A DNA stretch of 64,000 nt, from contig VZRS01014884.1 of the NCBI GenBank assembly GCA_013398055.1, positions 534,638 to 598,637 of the forward strand. The letters run 5' to 3'. Origin of the DNA: Ifrita kowaldi (Eukaryota; Chordata; Aves; Passeriformes; Cinclosomatidae). A program made the translations under genes and the position numbers. Shown here piece after piece: positions 24,901-37,400 of the stretch. The notes beneath the pieces were generated by a model. The model did not search any database, was not told the origin of the DNA, and saw only the letters and a program-made list of their open reading frames with translations. The first letter of the stretch is position 1. Each line of letters starts with the position of its first letter.

Positions 24901-27900
24901 AAAGAACCTGGTGCTTCCTGCTGCTTCAAGGTTCTGGAAGATGCTAGTTGAAATTAGCTTCCAAAAAGCATGCTGTGGCACTGGATCCCCTCTTGCAGGA
25001 TATGCAAACCTTACTGCAGGCAGATCTGTTTGTAGATCATATTCTGTAACTGCATCTGGATGGAAACGTGTCTGGAAAGCTCTTCAGGGTCCCTTTGACC
25101 ACAGGGCCCATGGCTATGGGTACTGGGGTGAAGTGCTGCAGCTGAGTGTTTGAAAATAAATTGCTATTGCTGCATAATCATTGTCCCTTCATGGTTAAGA
25201 CAGACGTTCTCAGGCTCCACTTTGTGTCTGAGGAGAACAGACATCAGCCCAGAGACAAATACAGCCTGGAAGTGTTGTCAAATCCATGCAGCTGCCTTGG
25301 AGCTCCAGCTTCTCTCCTGAATCTGCATGTAGCTGCAGTTCAGCACTTCATAGGCTCCTACAATGGCAGAATAATCCATACTGGAGGCTCAGAGCAGGCA
25401 CTGAACTTCACAGCTTCCCCAGCTTCACAGCTCTATGCTGAATGACATCCAGCACTATCTCCTTGTAATCCTGCCAAGAAGTCTCCTGGTAGCAGCAGTC
25501 AGGAGTGTTGGCTGCATCCAAACAAGTATCAACACGATCTTGGTTTTCTTAGTGTCTATTTCAAGGCTAGATAACATTTTAACCCTTCAACTCACATTGA
25601 AGTGATGTACATGTATGTGCAAGGGCTTTGAAAGACCCTGGAGCCCTCAGAGCAGTGATGGAGGATGATGAGAGGGTGAAGTAACTCCCTGTGGCACTGT
25701 TCACCACTGCTCTGTAGTCTCCATATCGCAGTGTGAACACTCTACCAGCCCACATTCAATTCACCCAGTGTAATTTCTAATCCACTGCAGAATGTAGGTT
25801 GTATGCAAAGTAACAATGGTATAGGCATTGAAAGGCTGGCAAGGGGCAGGGCAGTCTTTAATTTCACATTATAGAAACATCCTATTAACGCCTGGCTCCT
25901 GCCCTTCACAACCTCTGCATACAGATCTTTTTTACCAGGTGCCTCTTAGATGTTTTGGCCCAAATCAATGTGAGTACTCCTTTCCTCCACTCCTCTTCCC
26001 TCAGCACCATCCAAGAGAAGTGTGGTGAACCTCTCACCCTTCTGTTTCTGCCTGTGCCATTGAAGATGTAACGCTGGTGTAGCGTCCTTTGCACATCACA
26101 GTCCTTGCTGTTTCCAAGTGCAGAGCCGAAGCAAGGGAGCCATGAAGCATGCTTGCTGCACGTTTTTAAAATGATGACTCAGCACTGCCAGTGGGAGGAA
26201 TAGAAACCAGGACAGGCTTCCCAGAGAAGCCAGGGAGTTGGCTAGAAGCTACTGTTGTAGTCTGGGACAAAAGCAAGTTCATCAGCAAGTATTAACTTCT
26301 GCAAAGCCAGAGGATTTGGGGCTGCGATGGGCTTCAATCTCTGGGATAAGCATAGCTTTCTGTTTTCTCCATCTCTCTTATGATCCAGTAAATCCAAGAC
26401 CATTTTCTCTCCTCTTTTTCTCAAAAGAAATGAAGACTTGTTTGGTCTGCTTAATTATCTTCATTGCTTGTCATGCTTAATATTCTTATTTTGCCCCAGT
26501 CAAGAGACAAACAGTCTGGGAAGTGACTCAGAAGTAGCACTGGGCTTTAACAGGTTGCTCTCTGGAAACGTATACAAAAAGTTTTGAAGTACAAAAACTA
26601 GTAGTAGTAGTAAAAAGAGATGAAAAATAGTAATAAGAAAAAGCTCAGAGTCACAGAAATTGTTTTTAAAATTCTTAAAACAAAAGGGCCTTCTGAGGCA
26701 CAAGGGAGCCAAGAGTTGAAAATGGATTGACATTTCTGCATTTCTTTTTTGACACTGCTAGGGTTGATTAAGTGATAATTAGGCCAGAGAGTGCACCAAG
26801 AGTCACTGCTTCATCCTACTCCTTCACCCCCTCAGGACTTGTCACCACTGAATAAAGGGTAGAAATGATATTAGAAATGCCTGCAGTTTTGAGACTGTAT
26901 AAATTAAGAAGCTTGTGCTTTGTAATGCTTTATGACTGATTTGAGGCAAATCAAATTTCTGGGCTGATTCCCACCCCCACTCCCAAATTTAAAAGGGTTT
27001 GGGTTACATGCACTTTAGTAGTAGGATCTAGAGCCCACAGAGGTGGTGCATGGACTTTAGTTGTGTTTGCATTTCTGTAGACTTAATACAGGAGGTAAAC
27101 AAGTGTTCCCCACACACAGAATGCAAAACAAGGACAAATATCAGTGTATGACACTAGCTCTCTCCAAAGACAGACACTGAATAATCCAATAATAACTATC
27201 ACACAAAGTCTTTTTCAATCTCTCTCCTTCTCCACACCTGAGATTTCCAGTCCAAGGGGGGATGTGCATTTTAACTCTTTTTTTGTTCTTATTGAGAAGA
27301 ACAAATCTTTTTTTGTAAATGTGTCACAAAAAACCCCCCACAAAAATCCCCACAAAAAACAAACAAACCAACCCAAACCAAACAACAAAAACAAAACCAA
27401 AAAAACCCAAAACAACAGACCATTAAAGACATACCCCTGATTGGAGAAGTATGTACTGCAGGAAAATTTTGAATATGCATTTAAAAATTCCCTAATCAAT
27501 TGACTGGGTTTCCAAGTGAATTTAATTTTAACACTTGTTACTTAATTTTTTGCATATTCTAATTTTGTGAAGTTTTTTTGTGCAAAACTAATTCGTATTT
27601 AGAATAAAAATTATTCTGTAGTCAAAATATTATAAAACACTTGGTGTGTAAATAAGCTATGACTGAATAAAACACCTTATATTCTAGAAGTTAGTGTCTC
27701 CCGTTGATTTGCAAAGAAGTGATTTGTTGCACTGCTCAGGGAAAGATGAGCTCTGAGCACAACACCTGCAGGGGGTTTAAGTTCTTATTTAATTAGAATA
27801 TGAGTTAGGTGCATGCATATGAATTATGTGAGTGTATCTTGTAGCAGCCGTTTCCAATTTCCTACCATTACCCATACAGCTTAGATAATGTCATAAGATC

Positions 27901-28094
27901 CTTGGCAATTTTTATCCTGGCTTTTTCAGGTAAACTCTATGAAAAAAAATTTAATTAACTTTCTCCCTTTAGCTTCTGGGAGAGAAGAGCATGGGAATGG
28001 CAAACAGAACAGAGTATGAGTGTGGCCTAACTACAGGCCTGATAAAATTTGAGCACAAGTTCGATGGAATTGACTAATGTACTTACCTGACTCT
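21969..28094. other. Non-coding stretch, no gene recognised
   Basis: Open frames stay at or below 107 codons with no motif. Holds a short (TAG)n run at about 26599-26612 and an A/C-rich tract at 27325-27417. No named interspersed repeat seen. Confidence 0.6.
27325..27417 (+). repeat. A/C-rich low-complexity tract (CAAA/CCAAA-like)
   Basis: Almost only A and C on the plus strand over 90 bases, with repeated caaa, ccaa and aaaac words. The frames across it (Lys/Asn/Thr/Pro-rich on plus, Phe/Trp/Leu/Gly-rich on minus) are artefacts of composition. Confidence 0.92.
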
Positions 28095-28245
28095 ATTTGC
28101 TCCCCATCCCTGGAAACATTCAAGGTCAGGTCAGATGGAGCTCTGAGCAACCTGGCCTACTTGAAGGGTCTCATTGCAGGGGGGTTGGACTAGGTGACCT
28201 TTAAAAGGACCCTTCCAACCGAAACCATTTTGTGATTCATTCCAT
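28095..28245 (+). mobile_element. CR1 LINE, truncated 3' end
   Basis: Typical avian CR1 3' end: catccctggaaacattcaag, gtcaggtcagatgg, ctctgagcaacctgg, then a gggggttggactaggtgacc block and acccttccaacc, closing with ccattttgtgattc, a slightly decayed form of the CR1 tail octamer. Only the 3' untranslated part is present, which is the common 5'-truncated state. This is the best single marker that the window comes from a bird or close relative. Confidence 0.93.
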
Positions 28246-30781
28246 TAGAAAGCATGGTAAATTCACCACTCATTAAATTGACTTTTCTTATTTGTGGTTG
28301 ATTATCAACCCTGTAGCACCTTGCATGCCAACACACAAAGGTTAAACTCGTTTCCTATATCCCTTCTGAAATGACCATAGCCTAGTACTGAAGCCTTCCC
28401 GTCTGTCTTGCATTGCACATGCAAGTCATCCTCAGGAGGAAATAGAGTTAATATAAACCATATTTAAAGGCTTTGTATCTACAGTGTATCTAACTATATA
28501 ATACTTTTATGAGACCAAGCCAAAAATTATGAAGAGCCTGTCTTTATCCCTGGCTTCACACTAATTTTGAATCATCAGTTTTCAATGGCCAGCTTCAAGC
28601 TGAGGTTTGCTTAAGTATCACATAGCCCATGAACAGCTGGAGTGGGACTTATCTCACCTGATTTCTGGTGTCTGGGGCCACCAGTGAGTTTTGTTAGAAT
28701 TAATGTTAGAAAAAGTGGTACATCTGCAGTGCTTTGGTTCATCCTCTCCTGCATGCACTTACATGCCTTTGCTCTTAATATGTTTTGTTCCCTGAATAAC
28801 AAATGTGGAACATAGCAGGGCAGATGCTGCGTGTATCTTCTTTCCAATGCAGAGGAGATGAGTTGTATGGCCCCAGCCACAGAGCCTTGGCTGCTTCCTG
28901 AAACTGTATTGTCTGGAGTCTTTTTGTTTGAGAGGTTGTCTGGTTCCATCTCTCATGCATCAGGCAAGACAAGAGCCTGTAAGTGCCCTGAATCCTGTTT
29001 GCTGCTGGATGCTGCCCCACCAGGCTAGCAGAGCTTCTCAGAGGCAAGGAAACACGTGGCACCTTAGGAGCCTCCTGAAATTCTCTGCTTCCAGCCACCA
29101 AATGGTATGCACAGCACCTGGTGCCACTGACTGCTTTCCTCAGCCATGGCAAGGACAGGGTTTCTAACTCAAAAGACCATCAGGAAGCATTTTCATTTAA
29201 TTCCCCAGCTCTTTTCAGTTGTGCATTTCAGTGTTCAGCTGTTACGATGCTGAAATATGAAAAACTTAACCAAGAGGTACCTTTAGCTATTGTAGCTGTT
29301 GGCTGGCTCCTGGGAGAGGCAGGACTGCATAGTTTATCTGATGTTTCTTCTGCATAAGAAGAACATATTTTCAAAATCAAAACTCAAGATAGGTTTGTGG
29401 CAACAGTGCTGGGATTCCTGAGATAGTTCTGTGCTGGTGCCCTGGCTGTCTGTGTGATAAACCCTGCTGAAGTTGCTCTTGGCACCCTCCGACCAACTGG
29501 CAAGTGGGTATATTCCTCTCAGTGGAGTGTTTTCCCAGTACCAGAGCTGAACTGGAAAGTGAACCTGGAGGCGCAACTCATCGGACTGGCACCTGTGGAA
29601 TGTGAAAGGAATCCAGACACTTAATTCCCTGGTAGCTCTCCGGAAAATCCCTTTCTCTCAGTAGCTGCTCTCAGTAGCTTTAGCAACTCTGAGCAGCTGG
29701 CATTGACAGTGGGCACTGGAACAGCTGGGAGAGGGCACGCTCGTGGGACAATTCTCTTTGGAAATGCCTTGTCCCACAGCAGAGAGGCTGTTTCAGGGAC
29801 CCACCATTTTCCTGGCAAACCTGTGATTAAGACCATTGGTCACAGTAATTATGAAAAAAATAATAGTAAAAAAGGAGGGCTATGGCTGATGAAATCCTCT
29901 GGAAAAAAAATCCTGGCCATTTTAGCAGCCATGAAATGTTGGGTTGTGATCCCTCCTGCTGGTACCCCACAAAGGAGGGAAAAGGCACACACCTCTGTGA
30001 GCATTTGTCTCTCTAACCTTGTCAAGTGAGACCCCATCTACAACTCACAGAGATCCCCAAAAGGGCAGTGCACCCCACCTTGTCATAGTATGTGGGAGCT
30101 GCAGAATGAACCACTCTCTATAGGGCCCTGTCTTAGGAGGGAATTTGGCAGAGCCAACACCTGACTTAAAATGACCGCATTTCAGTGAGATGAACCCACC
30201 CTCCCATATTCATAAACATTTAGCTCACATGGCTGAAGCGTATGGACTGTTGTATTTATAAGTTTAATACTCCCTCTACAACAAAGAAGGCAAGTCTAGT
30301 TAAAATATACAGAGTTAAAAAAAGGGATATTTTTCCTCATGTCACCACCCCACTCCAGCACCACTGCAAACACCACAAATATCACTACGTACAAGTAGCT
30401 CAAGTGGCCCCAAGATGTCGTGGATTTACTCTCACCTCCAGCTAGAGTATTAAATCAGCAGCTGTGCCTCTGAAGTGAAGGTCAGCCATCACTCAGAAAG
30501 TTCCTGATGGGTTGTCAGTGTATTCTAAATCAACAGCTTCCCTAAAGAAAAAGAAACTCTTTTAGGAACAAACAACTCCCTTGTCAGCAGATGCTTGGCC
30601 AGGACACAGACAGATGCTAATGACTTCCAACAGGGAGAAGGGTCAAACTCAAAAATCCCCTAAATTTCCTGATCTAGATGAGACCAATCTCATCATGGTT
30701 GAGAATGGTATCATCATTAAGACCCCAAAGTAGTAAGTATTGTGATGTTTAGCACTGGTAATGAGACATATCTGTTGAATC
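28246..30781. other. Non-coding stretch, nothing recognised
   Basis: Overlapping open frames at 28611-29167 (up to 125 codons, both strands) show no domain or consistent splice signals. No repeat is named. Confidence 0.6.
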
Positions 30782-32597
30782 TGTTTATATTTCTTTGTAT
30801 AAAGCATTCTTGTCAGTGTGTGTGTTGCAGGAAATGACTTACTCACTGAGTAAATTGCAGTACGAGGTTGGAGTATGACTTCCCCAGGTGGGAAAGCATT
30901 TTACCCTAACAAAGGTTAATGATTTGCTGGCAGTTCAGCCAGGTCATTGTCAGCGGTATCTGTTTGCTACCAGCCTGGGATGGATGGCCCCTGCCCACCA
31001 AAAAAGCCATCAGCGTCCTTAGACAGCTGAAGGCAGACACTAGCCTTGGGGCAGCAGTGTGGAAAATGTTTCCCGAGTAAAATGACTACCGATAATCCCG
31101 GGAGTGAGAAGTGACTTAAAGAGAAGCCCGGGGTCCCCAAGGAAGGAGAAGTAAATGAACTGAGGTTTTCTGCCAGGAAACAGAATTAAAGACATGAATC
31201 CTAGGTCAAAAGTGAGTCCTTAGATACGGCTCATTAGGTGAAAGTGAAAGAAGTACTTGGTGCTGAGCTGCTGATAAGCAAATAAGTGCTTGTGCTTTTG
31301 TCTTCTTCCCCTGTCTCTAGGTCCTTTCAGGGTGTTGTTTGCATTTAGGCTCTGTAAATAGGCACAAGTGTCTGCTATGCGTTAGACTGATGTTAAGGAT
31401 GAGGAGAATGTGTCTGAGGCACCTGGCAAACAGCAAAGCTATTCCCTGTTGCACGGCTGTTGCAATCCCTAACCTTAAACACTACGTGCCCCAGCTGTGT
31501 GCCGAATTCACTTCTGTGGGCATTTAGATGGAAAGAGAGGGGTTCTCCACACAAGTCTGGGGGCTGTATATTTAGGAATGAGAAGGAGGAGGATCTGTCT
31601 GGACCTTTCCAGCGACCTGTGTTAGCTGGGAAAGGACATAACTGTGCAGCAGAACAGTAGGAGAGTGTTCACACCCCCAGGGTTTTAGTAACAGGCACAT
31701 GTTAGCAAATAATACGGCATTTCAAGTAACAAGACTCCCGTGAAATGAGTAATCATGCGGAAGTTTAAGATCAGATAATTTTCTTTCTCTATAGGAATCT
31801 TACATACAAGAATTCTGGTGTTGCCGTGGTTTAGCTCATCACATGTATGACAACATTTCTAAGGCAGGCATGACTTCTTAAGCCTGTAAGGATGTCTTTA
31901 GATAAAAGGGCTCTCATTTGCAGAAATAGTGAGTACATACAGCTCTCAGGGAAATGCCTCTGAAAAAACACAGTTGTTCATACCTGTACTGTGGGTTTGT
32001 CCGTGCACACAGGATGGTGTTACGGTGATCCCAGCCAGCCAAAACTTCAAACTAATCCTAGTTTCTTTCCTCCTCTTTTGTCAGGGACACATCAAACACA
32101 TATCAGATGAAGGTGTCCCATATGATGTGACCACTGACACCCAGGTAGTGGCTCTTGCTGGGAAGGGGTTAACATTCCCCGTGGAAGTGCTGTGCTTTGC
32201 ACTTGTGTCTAGGAGGGTGTTGGTAAAACACCACGTGTTGGCTGCTGCTGAGCAGCACCCACACAGCACCAAAGCTGTCTTTCCAACACCCCCAAGGGCC
32301 GGTAGGCATTCCGTAGGAATATTCCATAGGAATATTCCATAGGAATATTCCATACCATATGACATTGTGCTTAGCAGTAAAAGGTAATAGAAAATGGGTT
32401 GGGGGGATGATTCATTACTGAGGCGTTTGTCTTCTGAAGCAGACACTTTGCAGACTGGAGCCCTACTTCTCAGGAAGTGTCTGGACATTGCCTGCTGTTT
32501 GGAAGTAGAGCTTGTCTTCCTTGGTTTTGCTTTGCTTCTGCGTATCATCTTGGCTTGCTTTTTCTTTTTTTTCTTTTCCTGCCTTTATTTATGACCC
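30782..32597 (+). repeat. Direct ~1.8-kb duplication, left copy (ends at N)
   Basis: Starting at tgtttatatttctttgtata, this segment recurs at 32599 with a constant offset of 1,817 bases. The parts I compared base by base, and every translated frame that falls in both copies, are identical up to about 32424. From 32425 to 32597 there are at least 11 substitutions and one single-base length difference. The N follows immediately. No gene is recognised inside; the two open frames of 137 (+) and 155 (-) codons overlap each other in antisense. Confidence 0.95.
32312..32354 (+). repeat. Three 13-bp palindromic units (left copy)
   Basis: The unit taggaatattcca is repeated head to tail three times, preceded by a near-match attccgtaggaat. 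Each unit contains the perfect palindrome ggaatattcc. The same array is in the right copy at 34129-34171. Confidence 0.93.
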
Positions 32598-32598
32598 N
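32598..32598. other. Single undetermined base (N), probable assembly join
   Basis: The only N in the window. The base after it is the first base of the second copy of the 1.8-kb duplicated segment, so it marks a join between contigs and not merely an ambiguous base call. Confidence 0.9.
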
Positions 32599-34413
32599 TG
32601 TTTATATTTCTTTGTATAAAGCATTCTTGTCAGTGTGTGTGTTGCAGGAAATGACTTACTCACTGAGTAAATTGCAGTACGAGGTTGGAGTATGACTTCC
32701 CCAGGTGGGAAAGCATTTTACCCTAACAAAGGTTAATGATTTGCTGGCAGTTCAGCCAGGTCATTGTCAGCGGTATCTGTTTGCTACCAGCCTGGGATGG
32801 ATGGCCCCTGCCCACCAAAAAAGCCATCAGCGTCCTTAGACAGCTGAAGGCAGACACTAGCCTTGGGGCAGCAGTGTGGAAAATGTTTCCCGAGTAAAAT
32901 GACTACCGATAATCCCGGGAGTGAGAAGTGACTTAAAGAGAAGCCCGGGGTCCCCAAGGAAGGAGAAGTAAATGAACTGAGGTTTTCTGCCAGGAAACAG
33001 AATTAAAGACATGAATCCTAGGTCAAAAGTGAGTCCTTAGATACGGCTCATTAGGTGAAAGTGAAAGAAGTACTTGGTGCTGAGCTGCTGATAAGCAAAT
33101 AAGTGCTTGTGCTTTTGTCTTCTTCCCCTGTCTCTAGGTCCTTTCAGGGTGTTGTTTGCATTTAGGCTCTGTAAATAGGCACAAGTGTCTGCTATGCGTT
33201 AGACTGATGTTAAGGATGAGGAGAATGTGTCTGAGGCACCTGGCAAACAGCAAAGCTATTCCCTGTTGCACGGCTGTTGCAATCCCTAACCTTAAACACT
33301 ACGTGCCCCAGCTGTGTGCCGAATTCACTTCTGTGGGCATTTAGATGGAAAGAGAGGGGTTCTCCACACAAGTCTGGGGGCTGTATATTTAGGAATGAGA
33401 AGGAGGAGGATCTGTCTGGACCTTTCCAGCGACCTGTGTTAGCTGGGAAAGGACATAACTGTGCAGCAGAACAGTAGGAGAGTGTTCACACCCCCAGGGT
33501 TTTAGTAACAGGCACATGTTAGCAAATAATACGGCATTTCAAGTAACAAGACTCCCGTGAAATGAGTAATCATGCGGAAGTTTAAGATCAGATAATTTTC
33601 TTTCTCTATAGGAATCTTACATACAAGAATTCTGGTGTTGCCGTGGTTTAGCTCATCACATGTATGACAACATTTCTAAGGCAGGCATGACTTCTTAAGC
33701 CTGTAAGGATGTCTTTAGATAAAAGGGCTCTCATTTGCAGAAATAGTGAGTACATACAGCTCTCAGGGAAATGCCTCTGAAAAAACACAGTTGTTCATAC
33801 CTGTACTGTGGGTTTGTCCGTGCACACAGGATGGTGTTACGGTGATCCCAGCCAGCCAAAACTTCAAACTAATCCTAGTTTCTTTCCTCCTCTTTTGTCA
33901 GGGACACATCAAACACATATCAGATGAAGGTGTCCCATATGATGTGACCACTGACACCCAGGTAGTGGCTCTTGCTGGGAAGGGGTTAACATTCCCCGTG
34001 GAAGTGCTGTGCTTTGCACTTGTGTCTAGGAGGGTGTTGGTAAAACACCACGTGTTGGCTGCTGCTGAGCAGCACCCACACAGCACCAAAGCTGTCTTTC
34101 CAACACCCCCAAGGGCCGGTAGGCATTCCGTAGGAATATTCCATAGGAATATTCCATAGGAATATTCCATACCATATGACATTGTGCTTAGCAGTAAAAG
34201 GTAATAGAAAATGGGTTGGGGGGATGATTCATTACTGAGGCATTTGTCTTCTGAAGCAGCCACTTTGCAGACTGGAGCCCTACTTCCCAGGAAGTGTCTG
34301 GACATTGCCTGCTGTTTGGAAGTAGAGCTTGTCTTCCTTGGTTTTGCTTTGCTTCTGCGTATCATCTTGGTTTGCTTTTTTTTTTTTCCATTTGACTGCC
34401 TTTATCTTGACCC
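32599..34413 (+). repeat. Direct ~1.8-kb duplication, right copy
   Basis: Repeats 30782-32597 at an offset of 1,817 bases and runs on smoothly into unique DNA (a catgggttttttcattc stretch) at about 34413. The left copy enters smoothly from unique DNA before 30782. This is the geometry expected if the left copy is the end of one contig and the right copy the beginning of the next. Confidence 0.95.
34129..34171 (+). repeat. Three 13-bp palindromic units (right copy)
   Basis: Same array as at 32312-32354, unchanged between copies. Confidence 0.93.
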
Positions 34414-37400
34414 ATGGGTTTTTTCATTCTATTTTCTCCCTGTGTCCTGCTGGGGAGGGGGAGTGAGAGAGCAGCCAGGTGTGCATTTGGCATCCAGGCA
34501 AGGTCAGCCCACTACACCAGCTATGGAACATTTGGTCCCAGATGACTGAGTGTGGTTTTTGTCATATTCCCAGATGATTGACTGGAAAAGGTCTGTGCTC
34601 AGAAAGACAACTTACGGTTCTTTAAAAATTAAAACAAATGCACGAGAGAGAGAGTACTCCCATCCAGTGTTCAGTGGAGCAAGACTGCCTATGTAGGATT
34701 GTATTACCCACTGATTCCTTCTCCTTATGACAGCAGGATGAGTAGCCACTTGTGCTAAGGAGGCTGCCAGAGGAATGACGTGAGTGAGAGCCATCCCCTC
34801 CTGCAGACCTGTCCTTGTGACCCTGTGGGAATCTCGAGCACTCACCTATGCCCATGTGTTTTTGCCCTGACCAAAAATATGAAGAACATAACGAGCAAAA
34901 ATTAGAGCAAAAGCACTAAACATAACAGCACTTTGGAAATATAGTTTCAAACTCATATCTCTAAAAATTAACTGGCAGCAGAAACACTAAGGAAATTCAG
35001 CTCTGAACTCACTGCTCAGGTCTCCGGCTTGCTGTGGTGCAATAGTCATTTGAACACGTACAGCCCTGGAGTAACTAAGAGGATATGAGAATGTCTGTGG
35101 CTCCTGGGCACCTGTTGGTTTCACTGTCAGAACCAGAAAAGGCTTATTAAAAGACATGATGTAGTCCATTTATTTCAGTCAACAGTTTTTTCAGCCATGC
35201 AATTTGATTTTCCTCTGGGTGACAGGTTATACTGGACAGTTCCTTATTCAGCCTCAGTTTTGAAATGTTGTAGATCACAACCTTATCTTGCTTGTTCCAG
35301 AGCCCTCCTCCCAGTTCACCCTCCTACACCAGCATACAGTTATTTTATTTTTAGATAATTAACCTTTTCTTTCGCCAACAGTAGATAAAGTGCAGGGCTT
35401 CATAACTGATGTGCTGTTGTCTCTGACTTCTCCACACCCCCGTGGGGGCTTTCAATCATTGTTAGAGCTGGAGTCTTGGTCTGAATCCACAACACAGTGC
35501 TGCCTTGTTATTTACCCTGAGTAGAAATGCAGCAGAGATCGATGAAATGAATTATTATTATTACACAGAACTGACTGGAATTGAGATGCTGAATGATGCA
35601 CCCAAATGAATTTTTAAAAAGGCAGATGTGCACAGCGGCTGTGTAACACCAAGTATCACTCAAAAACACAGCTCTTATTAAGAGGTGAACATCTGACTGT
35701 AACTGGACTTTCAGTGCCTAGTTAACAGAAAAATACAAGAGATTTTATTGACTAAAAATTTTCTCAGGAGGCATGTTTATAAAAGCAGCACCTAAATATT
35801 GAAATAAAAGGCAGTGCCCAAGTCTTCAAGTAGAGCCAAGAAGATAAGCAATGTCCTAGGAAAGTGCTGTCCCTCAAGCCTAATTTCAACAAGCAGGCCT
35901 TGGAAATCGGTTTATTGGATATTGGCTGAATAGAGCTTTTAACCTGGGGCACAGGGGCTCTTAATCTTCAGATCGTTGAGGGGTTTGGCTTTTATGAGAG
36001 CTGTAAATAGGATGCGATTCATGACTGCACATCATCATTTCTTTGTACTTGTGAACACTTAGAAAGTCAGCGTGACCTGGGATTGCATCTGATTTTTCTA
36101 GGAAACAGGATTCTGTACTGCATCAGTCTGACATTGCAGGTGCAATGTAATATGGTGTGCAGCTATCATAAAATCTGCTGCTTACTGTGCTCCCTTAATT
36201 TGAGTAAATCTGCATTTTGCTTAGAAGTAAGCATTATGTGCAGAAGAGGGAAAAGGAAATACTTTACTTTCTTCAGCCACAGACAGGGAAATTCACAGGC
36301 TGTCTTCAGTTTCCTTTCCAAACCCATCATCATTCCCAGTCCTCTGGACAAATACATGACTTTACTGCAGTGGTCAGGACCTGTATAGACTCACAAGCTC
36401 ACTTTAATGGAAAATTAAGGTGAGATTGTCAGAGCAATTGCTTGATGCCCAGGAGACTTAAGTGCAGTCTTTGTTTCTGCTGTGAATGGTCATCCCTAAT
36501 GTAGGGAAGAGAGAGCAGACTCTGGTCATTGGGCTGACCGAATAATGCAGCTGAGCCCTCACACCTTACCCCTAAAACTCAAATGCTCTTTACTCTTTGC
36601 CTGGCCTCTGCAGAATGCAAATTTGCCGGCAGCAGCTGTGACCTGGTGAAGGTGTCAGGTGGGAAAGCAGGGAGCTGCGGGATCTGTTCTCCATCACCTC
36701 CAGGTCTCTCCATCTTCATAGCCCTGCCTGCACCAGCCCTGTGTCAGCAACAACACAAGGACAGGGTGCAACCATGCAAATGGGAAGGGAGACGGAGGGC
36801 CTTGCCCCAGCTCTGGTCTGCACAGCCTGTCTGGACTTTTATTGGGCCATCCAGGGGCCCTCCTGCCCACATCGAGTAATTACATTTTGTTGTGGCTGTT
36901 ATAAAATACATTGGAAACATGTGTGTCTAGAAGGGCACATTAAACTCCTGCATCTCAGTTAGCGTGCGTTTTTCCTGCTCTGTTTTATTTTGATTTAACA
37001 GGCCAAAGGAGACATTTCAATAAGGAGCTCTGGCTCTCTTGTATTTCTCTGTTTTCTTCAATGGGCTTCAGGAATGCGTATCAGTGTCAGAGGAAACACA
37101 GGGCTTACAGGTTCAAAGGGAGTATTTTGTTCTGGCTAAATCACCCCAAATGGCAACCCAGGGTAGCATCCCCTCCCTTTAGGACATTTCCAAGTGACCT
37201 GTGAAAAGGGGGTTCATCTCTAGGGGAGCATTTGATCTCAGGGCTATACCTGATGAGGAATGTCCGTCTTTCTCAGCAGTGCTTTGTGGATATTCTATCT
37301 GTCAGAGTCACATTCCCATACCTACTCATAGGACAAGTTTTCTGCATTGCCCAGGGCTTCTGGCTACCTATCAGAATGGGTTATCTCTTTGTTATTGGCT

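Noticed and set aside
32312..32354. Heat-shock element array
   Set aside because: GAA/TTC half-sites pair within each unit, but the spacing between units (ttccataggaa) does not keep the 5-bp periodicity of a heat-shock element.
31929..34159. Two identical 137-codon frames that look like a duplicated gene
   Set aside because: They fall in the duplicated 1.8-kb segment, overlap antisense 155-codon frames, have no domain, and the duplication itself is probably an assembly artefact.
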